Assembly: GCA_018302125.1 (NCBI GenBank)
Contig: JAGWAC010000024.1
Location: 1-44,331 of the forward strand
Reading direction: 5' to 3'
DNA from: Candidatus Woesearchaeota archaeon
GTDB taxonomy: Archaea > Nanobdellota > Nanobdellia > SCGC-AAA011-G17 > JACPIM01
Length of the DNA stretch: 44,331 nucleotides
Shown here piece after piece: positions 23,542-33,086 of this stretch. Each line of letters begins with the position of its first letter. The stretch's first letter is position 1. The notes below the pieces were generated by a model. It made no database searches and was not told the origin of the DNA. It saw only the letters and a program-made list of their open reading frames with translations. The translations under genes and the position numbers were made by a program.

Positions 23542-23630
23542 GTTTTCTCTTAATAAACTAAAAGACTTTTTACATTAGTGAATCTTGTCAAGACAGGAAC
23601 TTTTTTAAATATCTTAAGAGTTAGAGTATT

Positions 23631-25136
23631 ATGGATGTTGAGGAAATAATTAAGACATTAACCCCTTTAGAGAGAAGGGTTTTGCCTTTATTAAAAAAGA
23701 ATAACAATTTTAATTCTCTTGTAAATGCTTCAAATTTAAGTGAAACAGAAGTAAACAGGTCTTTATTATGGCTTCAAAACAAGAATTTGATTAAGATTAG
23801 TGAAGAAGTTAAAGAGAGTGTTGTTGTAGGGAGAAATGGGGAGGAATATTTAAAAGACGGACTGCCTGAGAGAAGAGTTTTGAATGTATTAAGCGAACGA
23901 AATTTAAGTTTAAGAGAATTAACAGATCATGCTTGTTTAGATGAGGATGAATTAAGAGTTTCTTTAGGAATTTTAAGAAAAAAAGATGCTATTGAAATTA
24001 AAGACAATGTAAGATTAAAAGATACTGGAAAAAAATTATTAAATTTAGAATTTGAAGAAGAGAAATTCCTGAAAAAATTGCCTTTAAATGTTAAAGAATT
24101 AGACAATAAGGAGATAGCTGTTTTATCTGAACTTAAAAAAAGAAAGAATATAATTAAAATTGAGAACTTAAAAACAAAAACTGTTTATTTAACTGAATTT
24201 GGCAGAAGTATTTTAGAAAAAGGTCTGAGAGAAGACTTGCTTGAGGGATTAACAATTGATTTATTAAAATCAGGGAAGTGGAAAGGAAAAGAATTCAGAC
24301 ACTATAATATTACATCAATTACACCAAAAATTTATGGGGGTAGGATACATCCACAAAGTTTAGTTATAGATAAAATAAAAAAAATCTTTTTAAATTTAGG
24401 ATTTAAAGAAATGAAAAGTCCTTGGGTTGATACTTGTTTCTGGTGTATGGATTCTATGTGGATTCCACAAGATCATCCTTCAAGAGAAGTGCAGGATACT
24501 TTCTTTTTACCTTACAAAGGAGATATTCCAAATGAGTTAAGCAAAAAAGTTGCTGATGTTCATGAGCATGGTGGGAAAACTGGGTCAAAAGGATATGGAT
24601 ATAAATGGAATCCTGAAATTGCTAAACAATTAATTTTGAGGACACATACTACTGCAACAACTTACAGATATTTTCATCAAAAAAATATAGAATATCCGGC
24701 TAAATATTTCTCAATTGGAAGAGTTTTTAGAAATGAATCTATAGACCAGACACATTTAGCTGAATTTCATCAAGTAGAGGGATTTGTAATGGATGAAGAT
24801 TTAACTTTAAGAGATTTAATGGGATATATAAAAGAATTTTATTCTAAAATGGGGATTTATAAAATTAAGTTTAAACCAGTTTACAATCCATATACAGAAC
24901 CATCAATGGAGGCTTATGGATATAATGAGCAACTAGGAAAATGGATTGAATTAATTAATTCTGGAGTTTTCAGACCAGAATCATTAGAACCTTATGGAAT
25001 TAATGTTCCTGTTATTGCATGGGGATTAAGTGTTGAAAGACTGGCAATGATGCTGTACAAACAAAAAGATATTAGAGAGGTATTCGGAACTTTAAATGAT
25101 TTAAACTTTTTAAGGACATATAATGCAAAATGGTAA
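23631..25136 (+). CDS. pheS: Phenylalanine-tRNA ligase alpha subunit
   Basis: This 501-aa protein is an archaeal/eukaryotic-type PheS. The N-terminal 200 residues form winged-helix repeats (LTPLERRVLPLLKKN, LRELTDHACLDEDEL) that bind tRNA. The class II catalytic core follows, with motif 2 FRNESIDQTHLAEFHQ (about 366-381) and motif 3 PVIAWGLSVERLAMM near 463-477. A TATA-like TTTTTAAATA lies about 25 bp upstream of the ATG, suggesting a leaderless mRNA. The stop overlaps the pheT start by 7 nt, coupling the two subunits of the alpha2-beta2 enzyme. Confidence 0.97.
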   Translation: MDVEEIIKTLTPLERRVLPLLKKNNNFNSLVNASNLSETEVNRSLLWLQNKNLIKISEEVKESVVVGRNGEEYLKDGLPERRVLNVLSERNLSLRELTDHACLDEDELRVSLGILRKKDAIEIKDNVRLKDTGKKLLNLEFEEEKFLKKLPLNVKELDNKEIAVLSELKKRKNIIKIENLKTKTVYLTEFGRSILEKGLREDLLEGLTIDLLKSGKWKGKEFRHYNITSITPKIYGGRIHPQSLVIDKIKKIFLNLGFKEMKSPWVDTCFWCMDSMWIPQDHPSREVQDTFFLPYKGDIPNELSKKVADVHEHGGKTGSKGYGYKWNPEIAKQLILRTHTTATTYRYFHQKNIEYPAKYFSIGRVFRNESIDQTHLAEFHQVEGFVMDEDLTLRDLMGYIKEFYSKMGIYKIKFKPVYNPYTEPSMEAYGYNEQLGKWIELINSGVFRPESLEPYGINVPVIAWGLSVERLAMMLYKQKDIREVFGTLNDLNFLRTYNAKW

Positions 25137-26782
25137 TATTAGAAACAAATTTTACTGAATTAAATAAAGCAATTGGAAAGAAATTAACAAAGAAAGAGTT
25201 AGAAGATACTTTGTTTGATTTAGGGATGGAATTAGAGAGGACAGAGAAAGATGAGATTAGAATTGAAATTACGCCTGACAGACCAGATTTATTATCAACA
25301 CAAGGATTAGGAAGAGCTTTAAAATCTTATTTGGGAATTAAAACTGGATTAAGAGAGTATAAAATAAAAAAATCTGAAATTAAAATCAATGTTGACAAAA
25401 GTGTAGAAAAAGTAAGACCTTATACAGTTGCTGCTGCTGTCAAGAATTTAAAGTTAGATTATGAAAAGATTAAAGAAATAATAAATATTCAAGAAAAATT
25501 ACACAATACATTTGCAAGAAAAAGGAAAAAAACTTCTATTGGAATTTATCCTTTGGAAAATATTAGTCCACCAATAACTTATTTGGCTGAGAAATCTGAT
25601 AAAATCAAATTTGTTCCCTTGGATTTTGAAAAAGAATTAACTGGAAAGGAAATATTGGAAAAACACCCAACTGGAATTAAATATGCTGATTTATTGAAAA
25701 GCTATGACAAATATCCAATTTTTGTTGATTCCAAGAATAAAGTTTTATCCATGCCACCTATTATTAATTCACAAGAATTAGGAAAAGTAAATGATAAAAC
25801 CAAAGATATTTTCATTGAGTGTTCTGGCCATGATATCAATGCTTCTGAACAAGTTTTGAATTTAATTGTAACTACTTTGGCTGATATGGGTGGAGAGATT
25901 TATTCTGTTGAAGTTAATTACGGAAACAAGAAAATGATTACTCCTAATTTAGAGCCTGAAAAGAAGGAAATAAAATTAAGTTATATAAATAAAATTTTAG
26001 GCCTTGAATTAAAATCAAAAGATGCAATTGAATTATTAAAAAGAATGGGGTATGATGCTTCTGGAACTGACAAAATAAGAATTTTAATTCCAAAGTATAG
26101 AACAGACATATGGCATGATATTGATATTGTTGATGATGTTGCAAGAGCCTATGGGTTTAACAACATGAAACCCACTTTTCCAAAGGTACATTCTGTTGCA
26201 GAAACAATTCCAGAGCATGATTTCCTTAATAGATTAAAAGAATTAATCATTGGATTAGGATATAATGAAACTTTTACATTTGGGTTAACAAGCAAAGATG
26301 ACCAATTTAGAAAAATGAATACAAAACCTTGCCCAAGCATTGAATTAGGAAGTGTAAAAGAACAGACAATCAATATGGTAAGAGTTTGGTTATTGCCTGA
26401 GTTATTAAAATTTTTAGTTAATAATAGAAGCAGAGAATATCCACAAAGAATTTTTGAAGTAAATGATGTTGTTGTCCAAGATAGTAAAGAGGATATTAAA
26501 TCTAAAAATGTTACTAGATTATGCTGCGTAAGTGCCCATGAAAAAGCTAATTTTACTGAAATTAAGCAAGTTTTAGATTATTTAGGACAAGTTTTAAATT
26601 TAAATTTAAGGCTCGAAGAATTAAGGCATGATAGCTTTATTGAGGGAAGATGTGCTAGTATTTTATTAAATGAAAAGGAAATTGGTTTTATGGGAGAGAT
26701 AAATCCTATTGCTTTGAATAATTTTGATTTACAAGTTCCTGTTTGTGCTTTGGAATTAGATGCTGAGAAATTACTGGGATAA
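25130..26782 (+). CDS. pheT: Phenylalanine-tRNA ligase beta subunit
   Basis: This 550-aa protein is an archaeal-length PheT, shorter than bacterial PheT because it lacks the OB and anticodon-binding extensions. The ITPDRPDLLSTQGLGRALK segment (about 44-62), the B3/B4 editing region, the B5 domain and a catalytic-like class II fold (HDIDIVDDVARAYGFNN, GYNETFTFGL) are recognisable. It overlaps pheS by 7 nt. Its 3' end overlaps the convergent gene by 12 bp. Confidence 0.96.
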   Translation: MVILETNFTELNKAIGKKLTKKELEDTLFDLGMELERTEKDEIRIEITPDRPDLLSTQGLGRALKSYLGIKTGLREYKIKKSEIKINVDKSVEKVRPYTVAAAVKNLKLDYEKIKEIINIQEKLHNTFARKRKKTSIGIYPLENISPPITYLAEKSDKIKFVPLDFEKELTGKEILEKHPTGIKYADLLKSYDKYPIFVDSKNKVLSMPPIINSQELGKVNDKTKDIFIECSGHDINASEQVLNLIVTTLADMGGEIYSVEVNYGNKKMITPNLEPEKKEIKLSYINKILGLELKSKDAIELLKRMGYDASGTDKIRILIPKYRTDIWHDIDIVDDVARAYGFNNMKPTFPKVHSVAETIPEHDFLNRLKELIIGLGYNETFTFGLTSKDDQFRKMNTKPCPSIELGSVKEQTINMVRVWLLPELLKFLVNNRSREYPQRIFEVNDVVVQDSKEDIKSKNVTRLCCVSAHEKANFTEIKQVLDYLGQVLNLNLRLEELRHDSFIEGRCASILLNEKEIGFMGEINPIALNNFDLQVPVCALELDAEKLLG

Positions 26783-27113
26783 CTCTAATAATTTTTTTGG
26801 ATTTAATCCGTAAACTGCCTGCTGAATTCCAGTAATAGACCTTACATTTCTTTGTAAAATTTCTTTTTCAATTAATTTATCAACTAAAGTTTCTCTTGCC
26901 TCTCTAACTAATTCTGATTTTGTTTTATAGTGTCCATTTCTTAAATCTGGATCAGTATTATCAAAAAAATCAACAACACACTTAAGAGATATTTTTTCAA
27001 AATCTGTTTTTAATCCTAAATTTTTAGATAATTTGTCATAATTTATATCCGCTGTATCTATTGTTAGTAAACTGAGACCATTATCTTCTACTGTATATAA
27101 CATATCGAAGAAT
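26771..27113 (-). CDS. Hypothetical protein, about 114 aa
   Basis: I do not recognise the family. From ATG at 27113 the protein starts MLYTVEDNGLSLLTIDTADINYDKL and ends YGLNPKKLLELSQ. It contains VREARETLVDKLIEKEILQRNVRSITGIQQAV, likely helical. The frame extends upstream to a TTG at 27160 (129 aa). I prefer the ATG because the extension runs through the divergent promoter region, but this is not certain. It is convergent with pheT, overlapping its end by 12 bp. Confidence 0.55.
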
Positions 27114-27196
27114 TTAAAATGAGTATTTATAAGCTTTGTGAATTTTAAATTTAAAGTCAATAGATTTTTAAAGTGTTGAATTTGGAGAGATTTGTT

Positions 27197-27700
27197 ATGG
27201 AGTCTTTAATACCTGTGCTGGCTTTTTTGGGAATTTTTGTTGGTATCTTAATAGCAAAGTTTACTAGGGAAGAAATAAGAAATAACAGGAATTATTTATT
27301 AGTATTAAGCAAGATTATAATTGGAATCTTGATCTTAGTTGTTATTGTTTTTAGCAAGAATTTCTCATTATTGTTTATAGGTGTTTTACTCGGTTTTTTA
27401 AGTGCTTATGTATTATCTGAGTTTTTGTTTTTAGGTCTTGTATTGGGAATAAGCTTTTTTTTGAAGAAGGATATTACATTAATTACTTCTTCACTGGTTT
27501 TTATGTATTCTTTGGTTTATGGCAGCTTGATAAGATTAAGCACATTAACTTTTTCAAAGATTTTAGTCTTGTTTATTATGTTTTTTCTTCCTTTTAGCAT
27601 TTTTTTAATTGACGGCGTTTTAATGATAGACTTAGTTATTGGTTTTGTTGCTGGCGGTTTAAGCAATTATTTAATTGGAAACAAATTTGCTCTTTTTTAA
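27197..27700 (+). CDS. Multi-pass membrane protein, 167 aa
   Basis: This is a polytopic membrane protein with about five or six hydrophobic segments (starting MESLIPVLAFLGIFVGILIA, ending VIGFVAGGLSNYLIGN). A charged KFTREEIRNNRNY loop follows the first helix. ATG at 27197 has GGAG 9 nt upstream; a GTG at 27173 would add 8 residues but has no comparable signal. I recognise no transporter signature. The divergent AT-rich region with the gene on the left holds a shared TATA-like TTTATAAG. Confidence 0.6.
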   Translation: MESLIPVLAFLGIFVGILIAKFTREEIRNNRNYLLVLSKIIIGILILVVIVFSKNFSLLFIGVLLGFLSAYVLSEFLFLGLVLGISFFLKKDITLITSSLVFMYSLVYGSLIRLSTLTFSKILVLFIMFFLPFSIFLIDGVLMIDLVIGFVAGGLSNYLIGNKFALF

Positions 27701-27739
27701 CAGAATAATTTATATAGTGAAGAATATAAATAGATCTTT

Positions 27740-27874
27740 ATGAAGCCATATAAAGGACAAAAAATATACGATGAAATGGAGAAAGTCCCTTTTTTAGATA
27801 GAGATATTTCTATTAGAGAATCAGATAATCGCGAATTAATAAGAAGGTGTATTGATTTCTTAATTTACTACTAA
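27740..27874 (+). CDS. Small hypothetical protein, 44 aa
   Basis: This 44-codon frame (MKPYKGQKIYDEMEKVPFLDRDISI...) has a normal amino acid mix and a TATA-like TTTATATAG about 30 bp upstream, compatible with a leaderless transcript. No family is recognised. It fills the 240-bp gap before dphB; the rest of that gap shows only AT-rich sequence with an AATAAGTAATATTAATAA tract. Confidence 0.4.
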   Translation: MKPYKGQKIYDEMEKVPFLDRDISIRESDNRELIRRCIDFLIYY

Positions 27875-27941
27875 TAAGTAATATTAATAATATGAATTTT
27901 GCTCAAATAACCTTAAAAATAGGTTAAAATTTAATTAAAAG

Positions 27942-28676
27942 ATGCTACATATTATCTCATTGGGATTATTTGACAAGAAAGATATCAGCGTAAAAGGGCT
28001 AGAAATATGCAAGAAATGTGATTTTCTTTATTTGGAAAAGTACACTAATTTTTTTGATTCTAATGCCAAGGAATTGGAGGAATTTATTGGAAAAAAAATA
28101 ATTGAAATAAAAAGAGAAAATTTAGAGAATAAAAGTCTTGAATTAATTAAAAAAGCAAAGAATTCAGATATAGGGATTTTTATTCCTGGAGACTGCTTTA
28201 GCGCAACTACACATATTTCATTATTATTGGAAGCTAGAAAAATGGGAGTAGAATTAAATGTTGTTCATGGATCAAGTGTTTTAACTGCTATTGGAGAGAC
28301 TGGATTAAGCCTGTATAATTTTGGGAAAATAACCACTATTCCTTTTGACAATAAAAATGTGAAAAGCCCAATAGAAGTTTTAAAGAATAACCGAAAATTA
28401 GGAATGCATACTTTATTTTTGTTAGATGTAAAAGAAAACAGATTGATGAGCATAAATGGCGGATTAAAATATTTGCTGGAAAATAAAATTGATGAAAATA
28501 CATTAATTGTAGGATGCTGTGGGCTAGGTAGTGAAAAAAAAGAAATAAGGGCTGGAAAAATTAAAGACTTAATTGATTATGAATTTAAAATTTATCCACA
28601 ATGCTTTATAATACCAGGAAAACTGCATTTTACTGAAGAAGAGGCTCTAGAAATGTTTGGGCTTGAAAACTCTTGA
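27942..28676 (+). CDS. dphB: Diphthine synthase
   Basis: This 244-aa protein matches archaeal DphB/Dph5, a SAM-dependent tetrapyrrole-methylase-fold enzyme. It trimethylates the intermediate on the EF-2 histidine to form diphthine. Family features are the N-terminal MLHIISLGLFDKKDISVKG, the PGDCFSATTH segment (about 83-92), VVHGSSVLTAIGETGLSLYNFG and the C-terminal QCFIIPGKLHFTEEEALEMF. The substrate, EF-2 with its AIHRGPAQ loop, is encoded about 6 kb upstream. The 3' end overlaps the convergent gene by 30 bp. Confidence 0.95.
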   Translation: MLHIISLGLFDKKDISVKGLEICKKCDFLYLEKYTNFFDSNAKELEEFIGKKIIEIKRENLENKSLELIKKAKNSDIGIFIPGDCFSATTHISLLLEARKMGVELNVVHGSSVLTAIGETGLSLYNFGKITTIPFDNKNVKSPIEVLKNNRKLGMHTLFLLDVKENRLMSINGGLKYLLENKIDENTLIVGCCGLGSEKKEIRAGKIKDLIDYEFKIYPQCFIIPGKLHFTEEEALEMFGLENS

Positions 28677-29066
28677 GTAAAGCTCAAAATCATTTGGAGC
28701 ATAATCTATTTTTATAGAATTCCCAAAATTCTGTAATCCAACTAATTGTTTTAATGCTGGATTAGCTACTATTTTTCCAGAACTAGCTCCTAAGGGAACA
28801 TAAGGAATCTTATGGTCTTCTAAATAATCAAAAATTTTCGGGTTTTTTTGCCGAAGAATATCCAAAACTCTCTGTCTATCGTGTCTATCTAATTTTAAGG
28901 GCGCTTGCTCAAGAGAGATTATAATTGGTATTGTCTCTACTTGAGATTCTCCATTAAGTTTTCTATGCAAGTCATCAACAATACTAACTAATTTATCAGA
29001 AAAAACTCCAGGACTGCACCGGGGTGCCTCCTGTGATTGCTTTGCATCTTGAATTTCTTGATTCAT
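28647..29066 (-). CDS. Hypothetical protein, 139 aa
   Basis: I do not recognise the family. It is a soluble protein with a Gln-rich N-terminus, a middle helical region (SDKLVSIVDDLHRKLNG) and a C-terminal part IPYVPLGASSGKIVANPALKQLVG then IDYAPNDFELYSRVF. It shares 30 bp of its 3' end with dphB. It could form a minus-strand unit with the next three genes (29108-30853), separated by 41-105 bp gaps. Confidence 0.55.
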   Translation of the reverse strand: MNQEIQDAKQSQEAPRCSPGVFSDKLVSIVDDLHRKLNGESQVETIPIIISLEQAPLKLDRHDRQRVLDILRQKNPKIFDYLEDHKIPYVPLGASSGKIVANPALKQLVGLQNFGNSIKIDYAPNDFELYSRVFKPKHF

Positions 29067-29107
29067 TTTAAATAGATTTTTTTAAATTTAATCATTTATA
29101 AAGTTTT

Positions 29108-29581
29108 TTATTTTTGAAAAGGAGAGATTGTTTTGTCTTCAACTACTTCTGATGTCTTGTCACTAATTTTTAAGTTTACTACATTTAAGTTTTTTAGGAC
29201 TATGGTGACATTCCATAAAATATTTTTATTTTGAGACTCTATTGACATAATCATTTTTGAAAATTTCTCTTCTTTGTATTTTTTAATTAAGAAAAAATTA
29301 GCTACTGATATAACTTCTTTTTCCTCTAGTTTTAAGTCTTTTAAAATTACTTCTTCTGGATTTTGATTTCTACTAATAAGGATATTTGTGTCTTTTAATA
29401 CAACATCATTATTATCAACAAAAAAAGTGTAAGTTGATTTTGTTTCTTCTGAAAAAAAGTTGAATTCCCATAATTTTTTTATTTGATCATCATTCAGGAA
29501 ACAACTTACTAATCTGGCTCTTGAGATTATAGCTTTAAACTTTTCTGAGTTTCTTATCTTATCAAAATCTTCTTTTATCAT
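29108..29581 (-). CDS. Hypothetical protein, 157 aa
   Basis: No family is recognised. It is a soluble alpha/beta protein rich in Lys and Glu, with long beta-type stretches (STYTFFVDNNDVVLKDTNILIS; NILWNVTIVLKNLNVVNLKIS). No signal, membrane segment or metal motif was seen. It lies between two unrelated minus-strand genes. Confidence 0.55.
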   Translation of the reverse strand: MIKEDFDKIRNSEKFKAIISRARLVSCFLNDDQIKKLWEFNFFSEETKSTYTFFVDNNDVVLKDTNILISRNQNPEEVILKDLKLEEKEVISVANFFLIKKYKEEKFSKMIMSIESQNKNILWNVTIVLKNLNVVNLKISDKTSEVVEDKTISPFQK

Positions 29582-29623
29582 TTTATTTCAATAGATAATA
29601 ATGTATTTATAATTATCTTCTTT

Positions 29624-30376
29624 TTAATGAATAATATAGAATGCTCTGAGTTCTTTATCGGGCAAAGTCAATGTTCTTTTAGCAACTCTTAACTCTGGTT
29701 GTTTACCCTCTATAAAAGCAACACCCGATAATAAGGCTTGTCCTAATTTGTCTGTTTTTACATCTAAATAAATAAAAGGTATCTTAAGATCTGATGGAGT
29801 ATCTTCAAAAGAATGTCCTACGGCAACTAAGTGATTTTCAGGATGTGCATAACCAAAGAATTCATCTATTGGAGCATATTTTTTTCCTCTTGGGGAGGCT
29901 AAATCGCCAAAAACAAGTAATCTTTTTAGTTTTGTTTTAGATAATATTTCAGCAGCTTCTTTTTCTGGAGCAGCAGTAGATACAACTAAGCCATGTCTTT
30001 GTTTAATTTCTAAAACAGCTTTTTCAATTCCTGAAGATAAATTTCCATTTGAAATAATTAAACCTTCAAGATCAAGACAAAAAGTTCTTCTCTGATAATC
30101 TAAAACTCTTTCTAATCTCCTATATTCTTCGATTACCAAAGGATTATTAGTTTTTTGAGGATTAAAATTAGCTAAAACGTGTCTAATTACCTCTTGATTT
30201 TCAGACAGGGGAAATGTTTCTGCTCTATCGAAATTCTCTCCATAAATTTGTTTTAACATTTTAGCTCTTTTTCCATATGGAAAAGAAGAAACTAATTGTA
30301 ATCTTGCTTTTTTATGCAATTCATCTGCAACATTATATTCAGTTTCAGTAGCCATAATAGATATATGATTTTTCAT
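29624..30376 (-). CDS. HAD-like hydrolase-family protein
   Basis: The motifs of the HAD fold are visible in order over the 250 residues: FCLDLEGLIISNG (motif I, D-x-E/D-G type) near residue 97, VVSTAAP (motif II, S/T) near 131, a conserved Lys in GKKYAP (III) and GHSFEDTPSD (motif IV) near 188. The second acidic residue of motif I is Glu instead of Asp, so phosphatase activity is likely but not certain. The N-terminal 90 residues are helical and unplaced. Confidence 0.65.
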   Translation of the reverse strand: MKNHISIMATETEYNVADELHKKARLQLVSSFPYGKRAKMLKQIYGENFDRAETFPLSENQEVIRHVLANFNPQKTNNPLVIEEYRRLERVLDYQRRTFCLDLEGLIISNGNLSSGIEKAVLEIKQRHGLVVSTAAPEKEAAEILSKTKLKRLLVFGDLASPRGKKYAPIDEFFGYAHPENHLVAVGHSFEDTPSDLKIPFIYLDVKTDKLGQALLSGVAFIEGKQPELRVAKRTLTLPDKELRAFYIIH

Positions 30377-30481
30377 ATTAATTTAATTTATAAAGTAACC
30401 ACTATTTAGTGATTTAAAAAGGTTTTCTTTTTATTTTGGATTAATTTTGACTTTTAAATTTGGATAAAATTTTTTAAAAAT

Positions 30482-30853
30482 TTATTCAATTGAATCCTTG
30501 GCTAAAACAAAAGTCTGCTGAGAATGAAACTTTTTCAATTTCAAATTTAATCCTTGCTCTATTGAAGAACCGCCAATCAATATAAAAGCTTTATTTAAAT
30601 CTGGAAAGATACTTCCGCCAATAATATGATTAAGCAATTTTTCAGCAATTTGCTCTTCATTTAAATCATCAAGATTTTCTTCTCGGTTCAAAAGCATTTC
30701 TCCTTGTTTTATGTGGTCTTCTCTTGGAGAACCAAAACAAAGAAGACTATGACTTATATCTATACAAAACCTGATTATTTTTTCTTTTTCAAATTCAAAA
30801 GAATATTTAGCAAGATCTTCAGCAGTTAAATCATCGAAACTAATAATTAACAT
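30482..30853 (-). CDS. Hypothetical protein next to thrS, 123 aa
   Basis: No family is recognised. It is a soluble protein with acidic patches; IIGGSIFPDLNKAFILIGGSSIEQGLNLKLKKF forms a likely beta-alpha unit. It begins 2 nt after the thrS stop, so it is probably translated from the same mRNA. A link with threonylation or editing would be guesswork. Confidence 0.6.
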   Translation of the reverse strand: MLIISFDDLTAEDLAKYSFEFEKEKIIRFCIDISHSLLCFGSPREDHIKQGEMLLNREENLDDLNEEQIAEKLLNHIIGGSIFPDLNKAFILIGGSSIEQGLNLKLKKFHSQQTFVLAKDSIE

Positions 30854-30855
30854 TT

Positions 30856-33033
30856 TTATAGTTTAGAATTAATGCTTCTTGATGAAATTTCTTCTTTTAA
30901 CGATTTGACAAATTCATCTATTTTAACATTAAATTTAACTTTGCCATCTCTTGTTCTAATTGCCAAGGTTCTATTTTCTGTTTCTTTGTCCCCTATTGTA
31001 ATAATGTAATTAACTTTTTTCATTGTTTCTTCCAGTACTTTTTTACCTAAAGTTTCCTGCCTATCATTTAATTCTACCCTGATATCGTTTTCTTTTAATT
31101 TATTTTCAAGTTCTTTTGCAAAATTTAAAGACCTATCTGTGACTGTTATTATTGAAACTTGAACAGGAGACAACCATAATGGGAACTTTCCTGCAAAATG
31201 TTCTAATAAAACTGAAAAAAATCTCTCAACTGATCCCATTATTGCGGCGTGAATCATAACAATTTTTTCTTTTTCATCTTTTTCATTAATACAATATAAC
31301 CCAAATCGATCAGGCATATTTACATCAAGTTGAATGGTTGCAACTTGCCATTCTCTTCCTAATAAATCTACACCCAAGAAATCTATTTTTGGACCATAAA
31401 AAGCAGCTTCACCTTCAGAGATTACAAATTTTGCTTTTCTTTCTTTAGCAATTTCAATAAGTGATTTTTCTGCAAAACCCCAGACTTCCTTTGTTCCTAA
31501 ATATTTTTCAAAATGCTTAGGATCATGAAATGATAATCTTATTTTAAGTTCAAATCCGAATTTTGAGTAAAAGGTATCAACTATGTCCCAAACTTTCAAA
31601 AATTCTTCTTTTAATTGATTCTTTCTACAAAAAACATGAGCATCATCTTGAGTAATACAAAGAACTCTCGATAAACCTGTAAGTTCACCACTTTGCTCAT
31701 CTCTGTATACCATTGTTGTTTCAGCATAACGTTGAGGCATTTCTTTATAACTTCTCATTTGACTTGCAAAAATTTGTGTGTGATGTGGACAGTTCATAGG
31801 TTTCATTACAAATAGATGTCCATCTCTTGTTTTAATTTTGAATAAGTCGTCAGCAAATTTTTCCCAATGTCCACTTGTTTCATACAATTCTTTTTTTGTA
31901 ATATGGGGAATTGTAACTCTCTGGTATCCTTTTTCTTTTCTCAATTCCCAGACATAATCACTTAAAAGATCTCTTAAAATAGTGCCTTTTGGAGTCCATA
32001 ATGGGAGTCCAGGACCAACAAGTTCTGAGAAAACAAATAAGCCTTGTTCTTTTCCTATTTTTCTATGACTTCTTTTTTCTAATTCTTCCAGTTGCTTTAA
32101 ATAATTATCAAGATCTTTTTGATTTTCAAAGGCTATACCATAAATTCTTTGCAGCTGCTTATTATATTGCGAACCTTTCCAGTAAACTCCTGAAGTTAAC
32201 AATAATTTGAAGGCTGAATTTTTTGGAATTTCTTCCAAAGCTTCTCCCAAAATTAGATCTTCATATCCATCAAGTTCGTATATTTTAATTTTTTTAATCT
32301 CTTTTAAAATTTCTTTTTTATAGGGATTGTCTTTAAATTCGGACTTTGATTTTTTTAATTTAACTACTTTCTGCAAAATTTCATGCATTTTCTTTTCTAT
32401 TCTTTTAATGTCATCTGGAGTAAATGGGTGAGGCTTTTCAAAATCATAATAGAATTTGTCATCATCCAAATAATTTAAAGCTGGCTTTGAATTTGGAAAT
32501 ATGGATAGGACTGCTTTTCCCAAGACCAAAGTAAAAGCATTTCTTAGTTTGTCTAATTTATTTAATTCTTTAATTTGAATTTCTAATGGCTTGTCTATTT
32601 TTTCAATTCCTTTTGAATCTGCCAAAATTTCCCTTGACAATTCTGACAAAGGATGGCCTTTGCAAGATATTTCAAATGATTTATAATGCCCAAAAGGAGC
32701 TCTTGTTACTTTGAAATCTTTTTTTAACTTATATTCTGCATCTTTTAACATCTGCAAGGCAAATCTGGGAGAAGATAATTTAGAGCTTAAATGAGCATAG
32801 GGATAGAGAACTATATTTTTTGCTTTTACCTGTTCTGATATAGACTTAATCTCGTTTACTAAATTATCCAAAATTACCTTTGGGTTTTTTTCATCTTCTG
32901 ACTCAACTGCTGTAAAAATAACCAGACATTCATTTATTTTAACTTCTTTATTAGAAACTTCCTCAGCCTCTTTAATTGCTACTTTTACAGGCTTAAACTT
33001 TAAGTGATCAGCATGTATAGCCAGTATCTTCAT
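30856..33033 (-). CDS. thrS: Threonine-tRNA ligase, archaeal editing type
   Basis: This 725-aa protein has an N-terminal archaeal editing domain (MKILAIHADHLKFKP; the D-aminoacyl-tRNA-deacylase-like fold that hydrolyses Ser-tRNA-Thr). A linker with QLQRIYGIAF...QLEELEKRSHRKIGKEQGLF follows, then the class II core: MKPMNCPHHTQIF (zinc Cys), motif 2 TTMVYRDEQSGELTGLSRV, QDDAHVFC (zinc His), motif 3 HAAIMGSVERFFSVLLEH. A C-terminal anticodon-binding domain (LSPVQVSIITVTD) ends the chain. It is longer than many archaeal ThrS proteins because of the linker. Confidence 0.96.
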   Translation of the reverse strand: MKILAIHADHLKFKPVKVAIKEAEEVSNKEVKINECLVIFTAVESEDEKNPKVILDNLVNEIKSISEQVKAKNIVLYPYAHLSSKLSSPRFALQMLKDAEYKLKKDFKVTRAPFGHYKSFEISCKGHPLSELSREILADSKGIEKIDKPLEIQIKELNKLDKLRNAFTLVLGKAVLSIFPNSKPALNYLDDDKFYYDFEKPHPFTPDDIKRIEKKMHEILQKVVKLKKSKSEFKDNPYKKEILKEIKKIKIYELDGYEDLILGEALEEIPKNSAFKLLLTSGVYWKGSQYNKQLQRIYGIAFENQKDLDNYLKQLEELEKRSHRKIGKEQGLFVFSELVGPGLPLWTPKGTILRDLLSDYVWELRKEKGYQRVTIPHITKKELYETSGHWEKFADDLFKIKTRDGHLFVMKPMNCPHHTQIFASQMRSYKEMPQRYAETTMVYRDEQSGELTGLSRVLCITQDDAHVFCRKNQLKEEFLKVWDIVDTFYSKFGFELKIRLSFHDPKHFEKYLGTKEVWGFAEKSLIEIAKERKAKFVISEGEAAFYGPKIDFLGVDLLGREWQVATIQLDVNMPDRFGLYCINEKDEKEKIVMIHAAIMGSVERFFSVLLEHFAGKFPLWLSPVQVSIITVTDRSLNFAKELENKLKENDIRVELNDRQETLGKKVLEETMKKVNYIITIGDKETENRTLAIRTRDGKVKFNVKIDEFVKSLKEEISSRSINSKL

Positions 33034-33086
33034 AAAATAAACTTTTATAATAAAGTATTTAAATTATATTGTTTACTTTAAATTTC

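Noticed and set aside
23590-23610. Hairpin around CTTGTCAAG upstream of pheS as a T-box-like control
   Set aside because: Too short, and the pheS transcript is probably leaderless from the TATA at 23602.
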